Source: Planctomycetota bacterium (GTDB lineage: Bacteria; Planctomycetota; Planctomycetia; Planctomycetales; Planctomycetaceae). From it: a stretch of 64,000 nucleotides of DNA. Both the position numbers and the translations under genes were made by a program. The notes under the pieces were generated by a model. The model saw nothing but the letters and a program-made list of their open reading frames with translations. It had not been told where the DNA came from and searched no databases. Position 1 is the first letter of the stretch. Every line of letters begins with the position of its first letter. Location: contig JAQBVJ010000028.1 in assembly GCA_027623235.1 (NCBI GenBank), positions 1 to 64,000 on the forward strand. The letters run 5' to 3'. Below are positions 46,850-55,232 of this stretch, one piece after another.

Positions 46850-48398
46850 ATGACGACTCAGGAAGCGAATTCGAAGACGGAAGTTCCCCAGCCGAAACGC
46901 CGGTGGAAGCGGGTCATCGCAATTCTGGCCGTGGTCGCGGCTGTTTCCGTCGCGCGGCCAGCGTGGCACTTGCTGTCGACGGCCTGGAACGACTCCACAG
47001 AAGTCGAAGTCGTACCGCCCGGCCAGGTGGACGACGCCAGCCGACTGAACCAGACCGCCGTCGCGGAAGTCGTCGATGTTCCCGTCGAGATTGACCGAGC
47101 CGAGGAGCAGCTTACGGAACTGCTCGCGCGAGCGCGTCGCGACGGGCTGCGAGTTTCGATCGCGGGAGCCCGGCACAGCATGGGCGGCCACACGATTTAT
47201 CCCGGCGGCCTGGCGATCAACATGCTGCCTCACAATCGGATGACGCTGGACGAGGAGCGAGAAATCCTGCGCGTCGGAGCGGGAGCCCTCTGGAGTGACA
47301 TCATTCCGTTTCTCGATGCGCGCGGCCGCTCGGTTGCCGTCATGCAGTCAAACAATTCGTTTTCCGTCGGCGGTTCGCTCAGCGTGAACTGCCACGGGTG
47401 GCAGCATGGCCGGCCGCCGATCGCTTCGACGGTCGAGTCGCTTCGTCTGAATGAAGGCCGACGGTTCGATTGTGACGTGCAGCCGGGTTGAAAATGCCGA
47501 GCTGTTTTCTCTCGTCCTGGGTGGCTACGGCCTCTTCGGAATCATTCTCGATGTCGAGCTGACGGTCGTTCCAAACCGGCGATACCTGCTCACCAGTTTT
47601 ATCATCCCGGCAACCGAGGCGATGTCGACGTACCAGCAGAAAGTCGGTCCGCGGTCGGATGCGGCCATGGTTTACGCACGAATGAATGTCGACCCCGATC
47701 ACTTCCTCGAAGAAGTCATCCTGAATGTTCTTAGCGAAGACCCCGATCCGCAGGCAGAAGTCCCGTCGCTGGCCGATCCCGGTCTGGTGAGCATTCGCCG
47801 CGCGGTGTTTCGCGGCTCTGTCGAAAGCGCGTACGGCAAGCAGCTTCGCTGGACGGCGGAGACAAAGCTGCAGCCGACTCTGCGCGAGAGTGCGTTCTCG
47901 CGAAATCAGCTGCTCAACGAAGGCGTTGAGATTTTCGAAAACCGCCAGGCCGACTCGACGGACATTCTTCACGAATACTTCGTCCCGGAAGAGTTCATTG
48001 AGCTCTTCGTCGACAATCTCCGCAAAATCATCCCGGAAGAAAACGGAAACCTGCTCAACGTCACGGTGCGTCACATCGACGAAGATGAGGACACGTTTCT
48101 TCGCTATGCCGACGGGCCGATGCTGGCTCTCGTCATGCTGTTTAATCAGAAGCGAACGGACAAAGGCGAGGCCTCAATGCGGAAGCTGACGTGTCGGATG
48201 ATCGACACGGTTCTGTCGGTCGGCGGCCGCTACTACCTGCCGTACCGGCTGCACGCCACGCCCGAACAATTTCATTCGGCTTACCCGATGGCTCGTGAGT
48301 TCTTTGCGAAGAAGCGCGAGCACGATCCCGATGAGCTGTTTCAGAACCATTTCTATTTGAAATACGGAGACGCCGATGTGGGTTCGCAAAAGAATTGA
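46850..48398 (+). pseudogene. FAD-binding oxidoreductase (glycolate-oxidase-like), interrupted by a frameshift
   Basis: Two frames together encode one ~515-aa protein. The first (46850-47491) has an N-terminal helix and the FAD-binding 4 domain (VSIAGARHSMGGHTIYPGG, VGAGALWSDIIPFL). The second (from 47451) continues with KADGSIVTCSRVENAELF and the C-terminal substrate domain up to 48398. Aligning the ends shows one extra base near 47450, where CTG-ATG-AAG is expected but CTGAATGAAG is read. The gene is either inactivated, sequenced with one error, or frameshifted on purpose; no slippery sequence is obvious. It overlaps the next gene by 23 bases. Confidence 0.8.
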
Positions 48399-49605
48399 CA
48401 TCGGCTGGCTCGACCTGCAGAGCGCCGGTTTGAACTGCGTGTTGCCGGGTTCAAGGTCCAAAGCAGGCGACGCAGCCGAAGCGGCGTGGTCGACGGACGG
48501 CCGCGCCTTCGCGTGTCTCTCCGTTCGCAGCGGGCTCGATCTGGCACTGAAGGCGTTCGCACTTCCGCCGGGCAGCGAGGTGCTCGTCTCGGCTCTCACC
48601 ATCCCCGACATGGTTCGCATCATCGAGCATCACGGTCTGGTCGCGGTCCCGATCGATCTGCACGACGAAGATGTCTCGCCACGTGTCGAGCTGCTCGAAA
48701 AGTTCGTCACGAAAAAAACCAAAGCGATCCTCGTCGCACAGCTTTTTGGTGGCCGATTCGACCTGGCCCCGTTCGTCGAGTTCGCGCGACAGCACAACCT
48801 GGTCCTGATTGAGGATTGTGCCCAGGCGTTCGAGGGCGATCGCTACAAGGGTCATGACGAGGCCGACGTGTCGATGTTCAGTTTCGGCCCGATCAAAACC
48901 GCAACCGCCCTGGCGGGCGGCATGTTCCGCGTCAAAGACAAATCACTGCTGTCTCACATGAGAGAACTGCAGGCCGAGTACCCGGTGCAGTCCCGCTGGT
49001 TCTTCCTGAAGCGGGTTCTGTTTTACAGCGTGCTGAAGTTTCTGGGCGGCAAGCTGGCGTTCGGTCTCTTTGTCCGTACGTGTCGGTTGCTCGGCAAGGA
49101 CTTCGACGAGGTCCTCAACGGGTCCATCCGAAATTTTCCCGAAGACCAATTCTTCGCGAGCCTCCGTCTGCAGCCGTCCTTCCCGCTCCTTCGCCTCATC
49201 GCCCGCCGCATCCGCAGGTACCGCAACGAAGACCTCGACCGCCGCGCCGCGCGTGGTGCTCTCCTTGCAAGCCTTCTCCCGCGCGAACACTGCCCCGGAT
49301 CTGCGGCCAACCCGCACTCGTACTGGGTCTTCCCGCTGCGAGTCTTCAATCCGCCGCGCATCGTCGCCGCCCTGCGCGAAGCGGGCTTCGACTCGACTGC
49401 CGACAGTTCCATGCAGCCGGTTGAGGCGACCGACGGGCGTCCGGAAGCAGTTCCGGAAACCGCGCGAGTGCTGCTGAAATCGGCCATCTACCTGCCGCTC
49501 TACGGACAGATTCCCGGGTCCGAAATCCGCCGTATGGCGAGCATTCTTGTACCGCTCCTGGCTGTAGAAGAAGTTTCTACGAAACAACCGGCGTCGATCC
49601 CGTAG
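48376..49605 (+). CDS. DegT/DnrJ/EryC1-type aminotransferase
   Basis: This 409-aa PLP enzyme transfers an amino group to a sugar or similar keto substrate. Key motifs are the PLP-phosphate region SVRSGLDLALKAF, the Asp in VLIEDCAQAFEG, and the internal aldimine Lys174 in SFGPIKTATALAGG. Length fits the family. The ATG at 48376 overlaps the end of the FAD oxidoreductase frame, so the two were once one transcription unit. The substrate is unknown; amino-sugar or cell-envelope sugar synthesis is the family norm. Confidence 0.85.
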   Translation: MWVRKRIDIGWLDLQSAGLNCVLPGSRSKAGDAAEAAWSTDGRAFACLSVRSGLDLALKAFALPPGSEVLVSALTIPDMVRIIEHHGLVAVPIDLHDEDVSPRVELLEKFVTKKTKAILVAQLFGGRFDLAPFVEFARQHNLVLIEDCAQAFEGDRYKGHDEADVSMFSFGPIKTATALAGGMFRVKDKSLLSHMRELQAEYPVQSRWFFLKRVLFYSVLKFLGGKLAFGLFVRTCRLLGKDFDEVLNGSIRNFPEDQFFASLRLQPSFPLLRLIARRIRRYRNEDLDRRAARGALLASLLPREHCPGSAANPHSYWVFPLRVFNPPRIVAALREAGFDSTADSSMQPVEATDGRPEAVPETARVLLKSAIYLPLYGQIPGSEIRRMASILVPLLAVEEVSTKQPASIP

Positions 49606-49777
49606 ACGCCCTGCCGAACTGGACGAAGCAAAACCTGAAGACCGGGCATCCCATCACGACTGACCGGGAGCGGTCACTGTATCGACAGCCTTGATTCAGT
49701 CGCTGGGAATCCGAAACCGCCGTAGTGAGATGAGCGACAAGGAATCATCTTTGCAAATCTGCCACGGAGATCGACTG

Positions 49778-51094
49778 ATGAATTTAAAGATGCTGTTTTC
49801 CTTCGTATCGGTTTTCTCATTGTTGCTCGTTCTGGCCAGTTCCGATGTCAGAGCCGCGGAATCCGAAGCAGCCGTCTCAACGACTCCCGCAAAGCAGGCC
49901 GGACAACCTGGCGACCTCGACTACATCCTCAAAAAGTATGTCGATAGCGAATTTTTCAGCTACAAAGAGCTGAAGGCCAACAAGAAAGACCATGCCCGGT
50001 TCGAGCGATTCATGGAGTGGCAGGCCGATGCTGACGTCAAGTCGATGTCGCGCGAGGATCAGGTGGCGTTCTACATCAATGCCTACAACTCGTGTTCGAC
50101 CAAGGCGATCCTCGATCATTACCCCGTGCATACGCCGCTCGACGTTGACGGTTTCTTTGACAAGCTCAAGTTCAAAGTTGGCGGAGAGATGCTGAAACTC
50201 GGCGGATCCGATGGGGATTCGATGGAGTACGACCGGCTGATCGCCAACTACGGGGACATGCGGGCTCACTTTGCTGTCGTCTGCGCTCCACCCGAAGTCG
50301 CGCGGCTTTACGATCAGGCCGTCGAATCGCAATGGGACGCCAACCGGGACATCGCCTGGGACCAGCTTCCCGAACATCACCCGGACCTGGAACGAGCCCT
50401 CGATCAGGTCTTCACGTTTCTCGCCGAGAACGAGCTGTCGGCGCTCTACGTGCCGTCGCGATTCGTCGCTCGAATCCACCCGGCCTACGCCGAAGTGGCC
50501 ATGTTCCTCTCGACTCAGATGGCCGACGAAGCGCGACACATCGATGTGTTCCTCAAGCGAGCCCGCGCCGGCGGAGGCGGACTTGGCGTTTCATCGGCAA
50601 CGACTTCGCAGTCGCTGCTGACTCTGCTGGAACTCACCGACTTTACGGAAGCTGCGTTCCTGCTTTCGGTTTTGGGCGAGGGCACATTCCTCGACCTGCT
50701 GAGATTCATTGAGGATCACGCTCCGGACGATGTCACAGCCGACATCGTACAGCGAGCCCGCAACGACGAGACCAGGCATGTCCACTTCGGCCTGGTTCAC
50801 GTCCGCCACGCACTGGCTCACGACAAGGGACTTTACCAGCGACTGGAGAACGCCGTTCGCCGTCGAGCGGCAACCATGGCCGGTGCCGGCGGAGTCCCCG
50901 ACGCACTGCAGGACGGACTGACAATCCTCGCCGCCGGCAGCACTTCCCCGAAAGCCGTCTCCCAGGGCCACGACGCCTTCCGCGGGTTACTCGATGAAAT
51001 GCACCACAACCGAATCAAACGCCTCGAACATGCCGGCTTCACCTCCGACCAGGCCCAAACGCTGTCCGAACTGCACACACCGAATTTCATGTGA
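49778..51094 (+). CDS. Exported fusion of truncated DUF547 domain with ferritin-like di-iron domain
   Basis: This is a 438-aa protein. The ATG at 49778 follows CGGAGA, and residues 1-26 are a signal peptide (MNLKMLFSFVSVFSLLLVLA). Residues ~46-170 are the N-terminal half of DUF547 (YKELKANKKDH, VAFYINAYNSCSTKAIL, RAHFAVVCA). The domain stops where relatives continue with Cys-Pro, and residue 171 on is a four-helix ferritin-like domain. Di-iron ligands include ENELSALY, DEARH (Glu251, His254) and NDETRH (Glu331, His334). A cytoplasmic-type oxidoreductase is thus joined to an exported domain. The junction is near base 50289. I infer a gene-fusion event or chimeric assembly; function is unknown. 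Confidence 0.8.
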   Translation: MNLKMLFSFVSVFSLLLVLASSDVRAAESEAAVSTTPAKQAGQPGDLDYILKKYVDSEFFSYKELKANKKDHARFERFMEWQADADVKSMSREDQVAFYINAYNSCSTKAILDHYPVHTPLDVDGFFDKLKFKVGGEMLKLGGSDGDSMEYDRLIANYGDMRAHFAVVCAPPEVARLYDQAVESQWDANRDIAWDQLPEHHPDLERALDQVFTFLAENELSALYVPSRFVARIHPAYAEVAMFLSTQMADEARHIDVFLKRARAGGGGLGVSSATTSQSLLTLLELTDFTEAAFLLSVLGEGTFLDLLRFIEDHAPDDVTADIVQRARNDETRHVHFGLVHVRHALAHDKGLYQRLENAVRRRAATMAGAGGVPDALQDGLTILAAGSTSPKAVSQGHDAFRGLLDEMHHNRIKRLEHAGFTSDQAQTLSELHTPNFM

Positions 51095-51204
51095 CGCCAG
51101 AGCCTGAGAGGCCCAGGCCATCCCACAATGGCAAACCGCTGCATTTGGTGGCCTGCTTTGGTATCGTGACGTGGCTTTCAACCCGTCCTGCCTGATGACC
51201 CGCC

Positions 51205-53613
51205 ATGAGCTTTTCAACTTCACTTTTTCTGACCGTTTTTCTGGCGACTTCACCGGCTCAGCTGCAGGTGTCGCCTGAGAAGGTCGCGTTGGATCGTCCT
51301 GAGGCGTCTCAGCAACTGCTTGTGAAGATCCCGAATGAGGGTGGGCGGTTTCGCGACGTCACTCGACAGGTGGCGTTCAAAGTCACTCCGGCCGGGATTG
51401 CGAGCGTCGATGAGCGAGGGCTCGTTCGGCCAGTGTCAAATGGAACAGCCGAGCTGACCATCTCGGCAGGTGACGGCGCCGCTTCGAAGATCACCTTGCC
51501 GATCGAGGTCACCGGGATGACCGATCCGCAGGCGGTTTCGTTTCGCAACGAGGTGATGCCGATTCTCACGAAGGCACGCTGCAATTCCGGCGGTTGTCAC
51601 GGCAAGGCCGAGGGGCAGAACGGGTTCAAGCTGAGCATCTTCGGCTTTGACGTCGAGAGCGATCATCAGTCGCTCATCAAGGAGAGCCGCGGTCGGCGGG
51701 TCATGCCGCTCACGCCGAAGCAGAGTCTGCTGTACCTCAAGGGGTCCGCGCGGGTGCCGCATGGCGGCGGGCGGAAAATTGAACCGGGCAGCTACCGTGA
51801 TCGGCTGATGCTGCGCTGGATTTCCGAGGGAGCGCAGCTCGACCCGGTCGACACAGAACTCGCACGGATTGTCAAAATCGAAATTGAACCGACCGAGCAG
51901 ATTCTGCTCGCCGGTGAGTCGCAGCAGATTCGAGTCACCGCGATCGATGCGGCTGGCACTCGCCGCTGTGTGACAACGGAAGCCGAGTACGAATCCAACG
52001 CGGAAGCCATCGCCGATGTCGAGCCCAGCGGCCTGGTCCTGGCGAGCGACATACCCGGTGCGGCGGCGATCCTCGTGCGGTACCTGGGACACGTCGCGGT
52101 CTGTCGGATCACGCTGCCTCGCCCGGGTGTCTCGTTCGAGAAGCCTCCCGAGCAGAACCTTGTCGACGGTCTTGTCTGGGCGAGGCTGAAGGAACTCGGC
52201 ATCACTCCCAGTCAACTTTCAGACGACTCGACTTTCCTGCGCCGCGTGTTCCTCGACACGATCGGCATGCTGCCGTCCGCAGACGAAGCGCGGAAGTTTC
52301 TCGCCGACAAGTCCCCGGACAAACGGTCGAAGCTGATCGACGAACTGCTGGAGCGGGACGAGTACGCCGACTTCATGACGATGCGGTGGCTCGACATTCT
52401 GCGGGCCGACCAGTTGAAGATCTCCCCGCAGGGGGCTGTCGCGATGCAGCGCTGGCTGCGGAATAGTTTCACTGAGAACCGCCCGTTCGATGCTTTTGCC
52501 CGGGATCTGCTGACAGTGCAGGGCAACACGTCGGCCGAGGGGCCTGGCTCGTTCTACAAGATTCTGCCGAAGCCGGATGAGGCCGCGCGGTCGGTCAGCC
52601 AGCTACTGCTGGGTGTGCGGATTGAGTGTGCTCAGTGTCACCACCACCCGTCAGAACGCTGGACGCAGGCCGACTACACCGGCCTGGCCGGCTTCTTCAC
52701 GGGGCTGAAGCTGAAGAAACTGCCGAACGGCGAGCAGGCGATCGTGTCGCTTGGTGGCAACGATCTGCCACACCCGCGCACCGGAGAAGTGGTCGCCGCG
52801 CGAGCACTCGGAGCGACCGACGCAGACTTCTCTGCGGTGAGCGATCGGCGACGAGTTCTCGCCGACTGGATGACTTCACCGGACAACCCGTTCTTCGCGC
52901 GAGCCATCGCGAATCGAACCTGGGCTCACTACTTCGGCCGCGGTCTCATCGAACCGATTGACGATCTCCGCGAAACGAACCCGGCGACGAACGAACCACT
53001 GATGCAGGCCCTGACTCAGCACATGCGCGAAGTGAAGTTCGACCTCAAGGCATTTACGAAAACGCTGCTCAATTCCCGGGTCTATCAACTGACCGCAGAG
53101 ACCAGCGACTCGAACGAGACCGACGAACAGAACTTTTCGCACGCCGCATGGAAGTCGCTGCCGGCGGAAGTCCTGCTCGACGCGATTTCGCAGAGCACGG
53201 GCGTGCCGGAAAAATTCAATGGCTGGCCCGAGGGGTATCGCGCTGTCCAGGTCTGGGACAACCACATGCCGTCGTACTTCTTCCGCATTTTTGGACGCCC
53301 GGTGAGGGCGACCGTGTGCGAATGCGAACGCAGCGGCCAGCCGAGCATCTCGCAGGCGCTGCACCTGCTGAACGCGCCCGAGATTGCTGAGAAGATTGGA
53401 CATCATCGTGGCCGGGCGAGAATGCTCGCCGCGACTGACGAAACTCCAGAGAAAATCATCGAAGAACTCTACCTGGCAACGCTCGCCCGCTACCCGACCG
53501 CAGACGAGTTGACGCTGATGCAGCAGGCGTTCGGCTCAGGCGACCGCCGGGCAGCAACCGAAGATATACTCTGGGCATTGATGAACTCGAAGGAGTTTGT
53601 GTTCAATCATTGA
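51205..53613 (+). CDS. DUF1549/DUF1553 planctomycete cytochrome protein with BIG2-like domains
   Basis: This 802-aa protein has a short signal peptide. An Ig-like BIG2 domain spans residues ~25-110. A haem-like CX3CH motif (CNSGGCH, ~126-132) follows, then a second Ig-like domain (~210-305). DUF1549 (PSCyt2) covers ~315-530, with CAQCH near 474, and DUF1553 covers ~555-800. These combinations are planctomycete-specific; they are thought to be periplasmic c-type cytochromes linked to secreted degradation, but their function is unproven. A DUF1501 gene follows after a palindromic repeat, as is usual. Confidence 0.9.
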   Translation: MSFSTSLFLTVFLATSPAQLQVSPEKVALDRPEASQQLLVKIPNEGGRFRDVTRQVAFKVTPAGIASVDERGLVRPVSNGTAELTISAGDGAASKITLPIEVTGMTDPQAVSFRNEVMPILTKARCNSGGCHGKAEGQNGFKLSIFGFDVESDHQSLIKESRGRRVMPLTPKQSLLYLKGSARVPHGGGRKIEPGSYRDRLMLRWISEGAQLDPVDTELARIVKIEIEPTEQILLAGESQQIRVTAIDAAGTRRCVTTEAEYESNAEAIADVEPSGLVLASDIPGAAAILVRYLGHVAVCRITLPRPGVSFEKPPEQNLVDGLVWARLKELGITPSQLSDDSTFLRRVFLDTIGMLPSADEARKFLADKSPDKRSKLIDELLERDEYADFMTMRWLDILRADQLKISPQGAVAMQRWLRNSFTENRPFDAFARDLLTVQGNTSAEGPGSFYKILPKPDEAARSVSQLLLGVRIECAQCHHHPSERWTQADYTGLAGFFTGLKLKKLPNGEQAIVSLGGNDLPHPRTGEVVAARALGATDADFSAVSDRRRVLADWMTSPDNPFFARAIANRTWAHYFGRGLIEPIDDLRETNPATNEPLMQALTQHMREVKFDLKAFTKTLLNSRVYQLTAETSDSNETDEQNFSHAAWKSLPAEVLLDAISQSTGVPEKFNGWPEGYRAVQVWDNHMPSYFFRIFGRPVRATVCECERSGQPSISQALHLLNAPEIAEKIGHHRGRARMLAATDETPEKIIEELYLATLARYPTADELTLMQQAFGSGDRRAATEDILWALMNSKEFVFNH

Positions 53614-53630
53614 TGCCAATTCAGTTCACG

Positions 53631-53687
53631 CAGGGCCGGTTCCTACCGGCCGATTCTGATCCGACTGGCCGGTAGGGACCGGCCCTG
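53631..53687. repeat. 21-bp inverted repeat (REP-like) between cytochrome and DUF1501 genes
   Basis: Arms 53631-53651 and 53667-53687 match at 20 of 21 positions around a 15-base spacer. The core is GGCCGGTAGGGACCGGCCCTG. It starts 17 bases after the stop of the upstream gene. A hairpin here could stabilise or end mRNA between the two genes. Confidence 0.85.
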
Positions 53688-53711
53688 CGATTCTCCACAG
53701 CGAGACATCCG

Positions 53712-55055
53712 ATGTTGAAACTGAAACTCGATCGAAACGCCGTCACCAATTGCGACGGACTCAGCCGGCGGCACGCGTTGCGGGTTGGAGCGACCGGACT
53801 GATTGGCGGTCTGACTCTGCCGCGGCTGCTCGAACTGCAGGCCAAAGCGGCGGGTTCCCGGAAGGCCACCGCGAAGTCCTGTATCTTCCTCTTCCTGGAA
53901 GGAGGACCACCTCACCAGGACATGTGGGATCCAAAACCGGAGGCTCCCTACGAAATCCGAGGCCCGTTCCCTCCGATCTCGACCAACGTGCCCGGCACGA
54001 TCGTCACCGACCAGCTTCCGCTTTGTGCGAAGATTGCCGACAAGTACACGATCGTCCGCAGCCACAGCCATCGCGATAACGGCCACTCGACCGGCTACCA
54101 CTACGTGATGACGGGTCGCAAGCCCAGCTTTGCCGACGGCGACAACCCCGTTCCCAACAATGAGTTTTATCCGTCGATCGGTTCGGTCGTTTCGCGCGAG
54201 CTGGGTCAGCAGGGTGCCTTGCCGCCGTACATCAATCTGCCGCATCCGATGTCCGCAGGCGGGCCGGGTTTTTACGGAGCTGAGTACGCACCCTTCGTGA
54301 TTGATGCCGACCCGACTCAGCCGGACTTTGAGGTCAAGGACCTCAGCCCGCCGGGCAACCTGAAGCAGACTCGACTGAGCACGCGTCAAAAACTGCTCGC
54401 CGGAATCGACGAACTGGAACGCCAGCGCAGTCTCGGTCGGGCTCGCGAGATGTCGACCTACTACGAAAAGGCTTACAGCCTGATCACGTCGGCCGACGCC
54501 CGAAAGGCGTTCGACATTCACAGCGAGCCGGACAAAGTTCGGGACGCTTACGGCCGAACTCAGCTTGGCCAGTGTGCTCTGCTGGCCAGGCGACTGATCG
54601 AAGCAGGCAGTAAATTTGTCGGAGTCGACGCGCCGGGCTGGGATGTCCACTTCAACTGTTTCCCGAGTCTCCAAACGGACCTGATCCCGTACGCCGACCG
54701 CGCGTTCAGCACGCTTGTGCTGGACCTGGAAGAGCGAGGTCTGCTCGACGACACCCTCGTCGTCATGATGGGTGAGATGGGTCGCACGCCGAGAATCAAC
54801 GCTCAGGCTGGACGTGATCACTGGTCGATGGCTCAAACGATCATCTTCGCCGGCGGCGGCGTGAAGCCCGGCCAGGTCATCGGAGCAACCGACAAGACAG
54901 CCGCAGCTCCGTCCACGGAGCCGATCAGCGTGAGCGATCTGCTTCGGACGATTTCCAATCTGATGGGCATCGACGCAGACCGAACCTACCTCGGCCCGCT
55001 CGGTCGACCCGTGCCGATCGTCGACGGCGGCAAGTTCATCGAGCAGCTTGTTTGA
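53712..55055 (+). CDS. DUF1501 (sulfatase-fold) protein
   Basis: This 447-aa protein has an RR-containing export signal (LSRRHALRVGATGLIGGLTLP). The DUF1501 core has an alkaline-phosphatase/sulfatase fold, with FLFLEGGPPHQDMWDPKPEAP, VRSHSHRDNGHSTGYHYVMTG and VVMMGEMGRTPRIN visible. These proteins occur next to DUF1549/DUF1553 cytochromes in planctomycetes; the substrate is not known. It is the second gene of the left-hand module. Confidence 0.9.
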   Translation: MLKLKLDRNAVTNCDGLSRRHALRVGATGLIGGLTLPRLLELQAKAAGSRKATAKSCIFLFLEGGPPHQDMWDPKPEAPYEIRGPFPPISTNVPGTIVTDQLPLCAKIADKYTIVRSHSHRDNGHSTGYHYVMTGRKPSFADGDNPVPNNEFYPSIGSVVSRELGQQGALPPYINLPHPMSAGGPGFYGAEYAPFVIDADPTQPDFEVKDLSPPGNLKQTRLSTRQKLLAGIDELERQRSLGRAREMSTYYEKAYSLITSADARKAFDIHSEPDKVRDAYGRTQLGQCALLARRLIEAGSKFVGVDAPGWDVHFNCFPSLQTDLIPYADRAFSTLVLDLEERGLLDDTLVVMMGEMGRTPRINAQAGRDHWSMAQTIIFAGGGVKPGQVIGATDKTAAAPSTEPISVSDLLRTISNLMGIDADRTYLGPLGRPVPIVDGGKFIEQLV

Positions 55056-55232
55056 GAGGCACTTTCAATCCGTTGAAAAAGCCAAACCCCAGGTAGCGGA
55101 GCGGCGGAAGCCGCCCGGTTTTGCATGGGAAAGCACGCGTAGACCGGACGGCTTGCGCGGTGCCGCTGCATTTTCGTGCCGCTGCATTTTTACGGGCGCT
55201 AAGACGCACAGCTTCGCAAAGAAGGATTGAGA

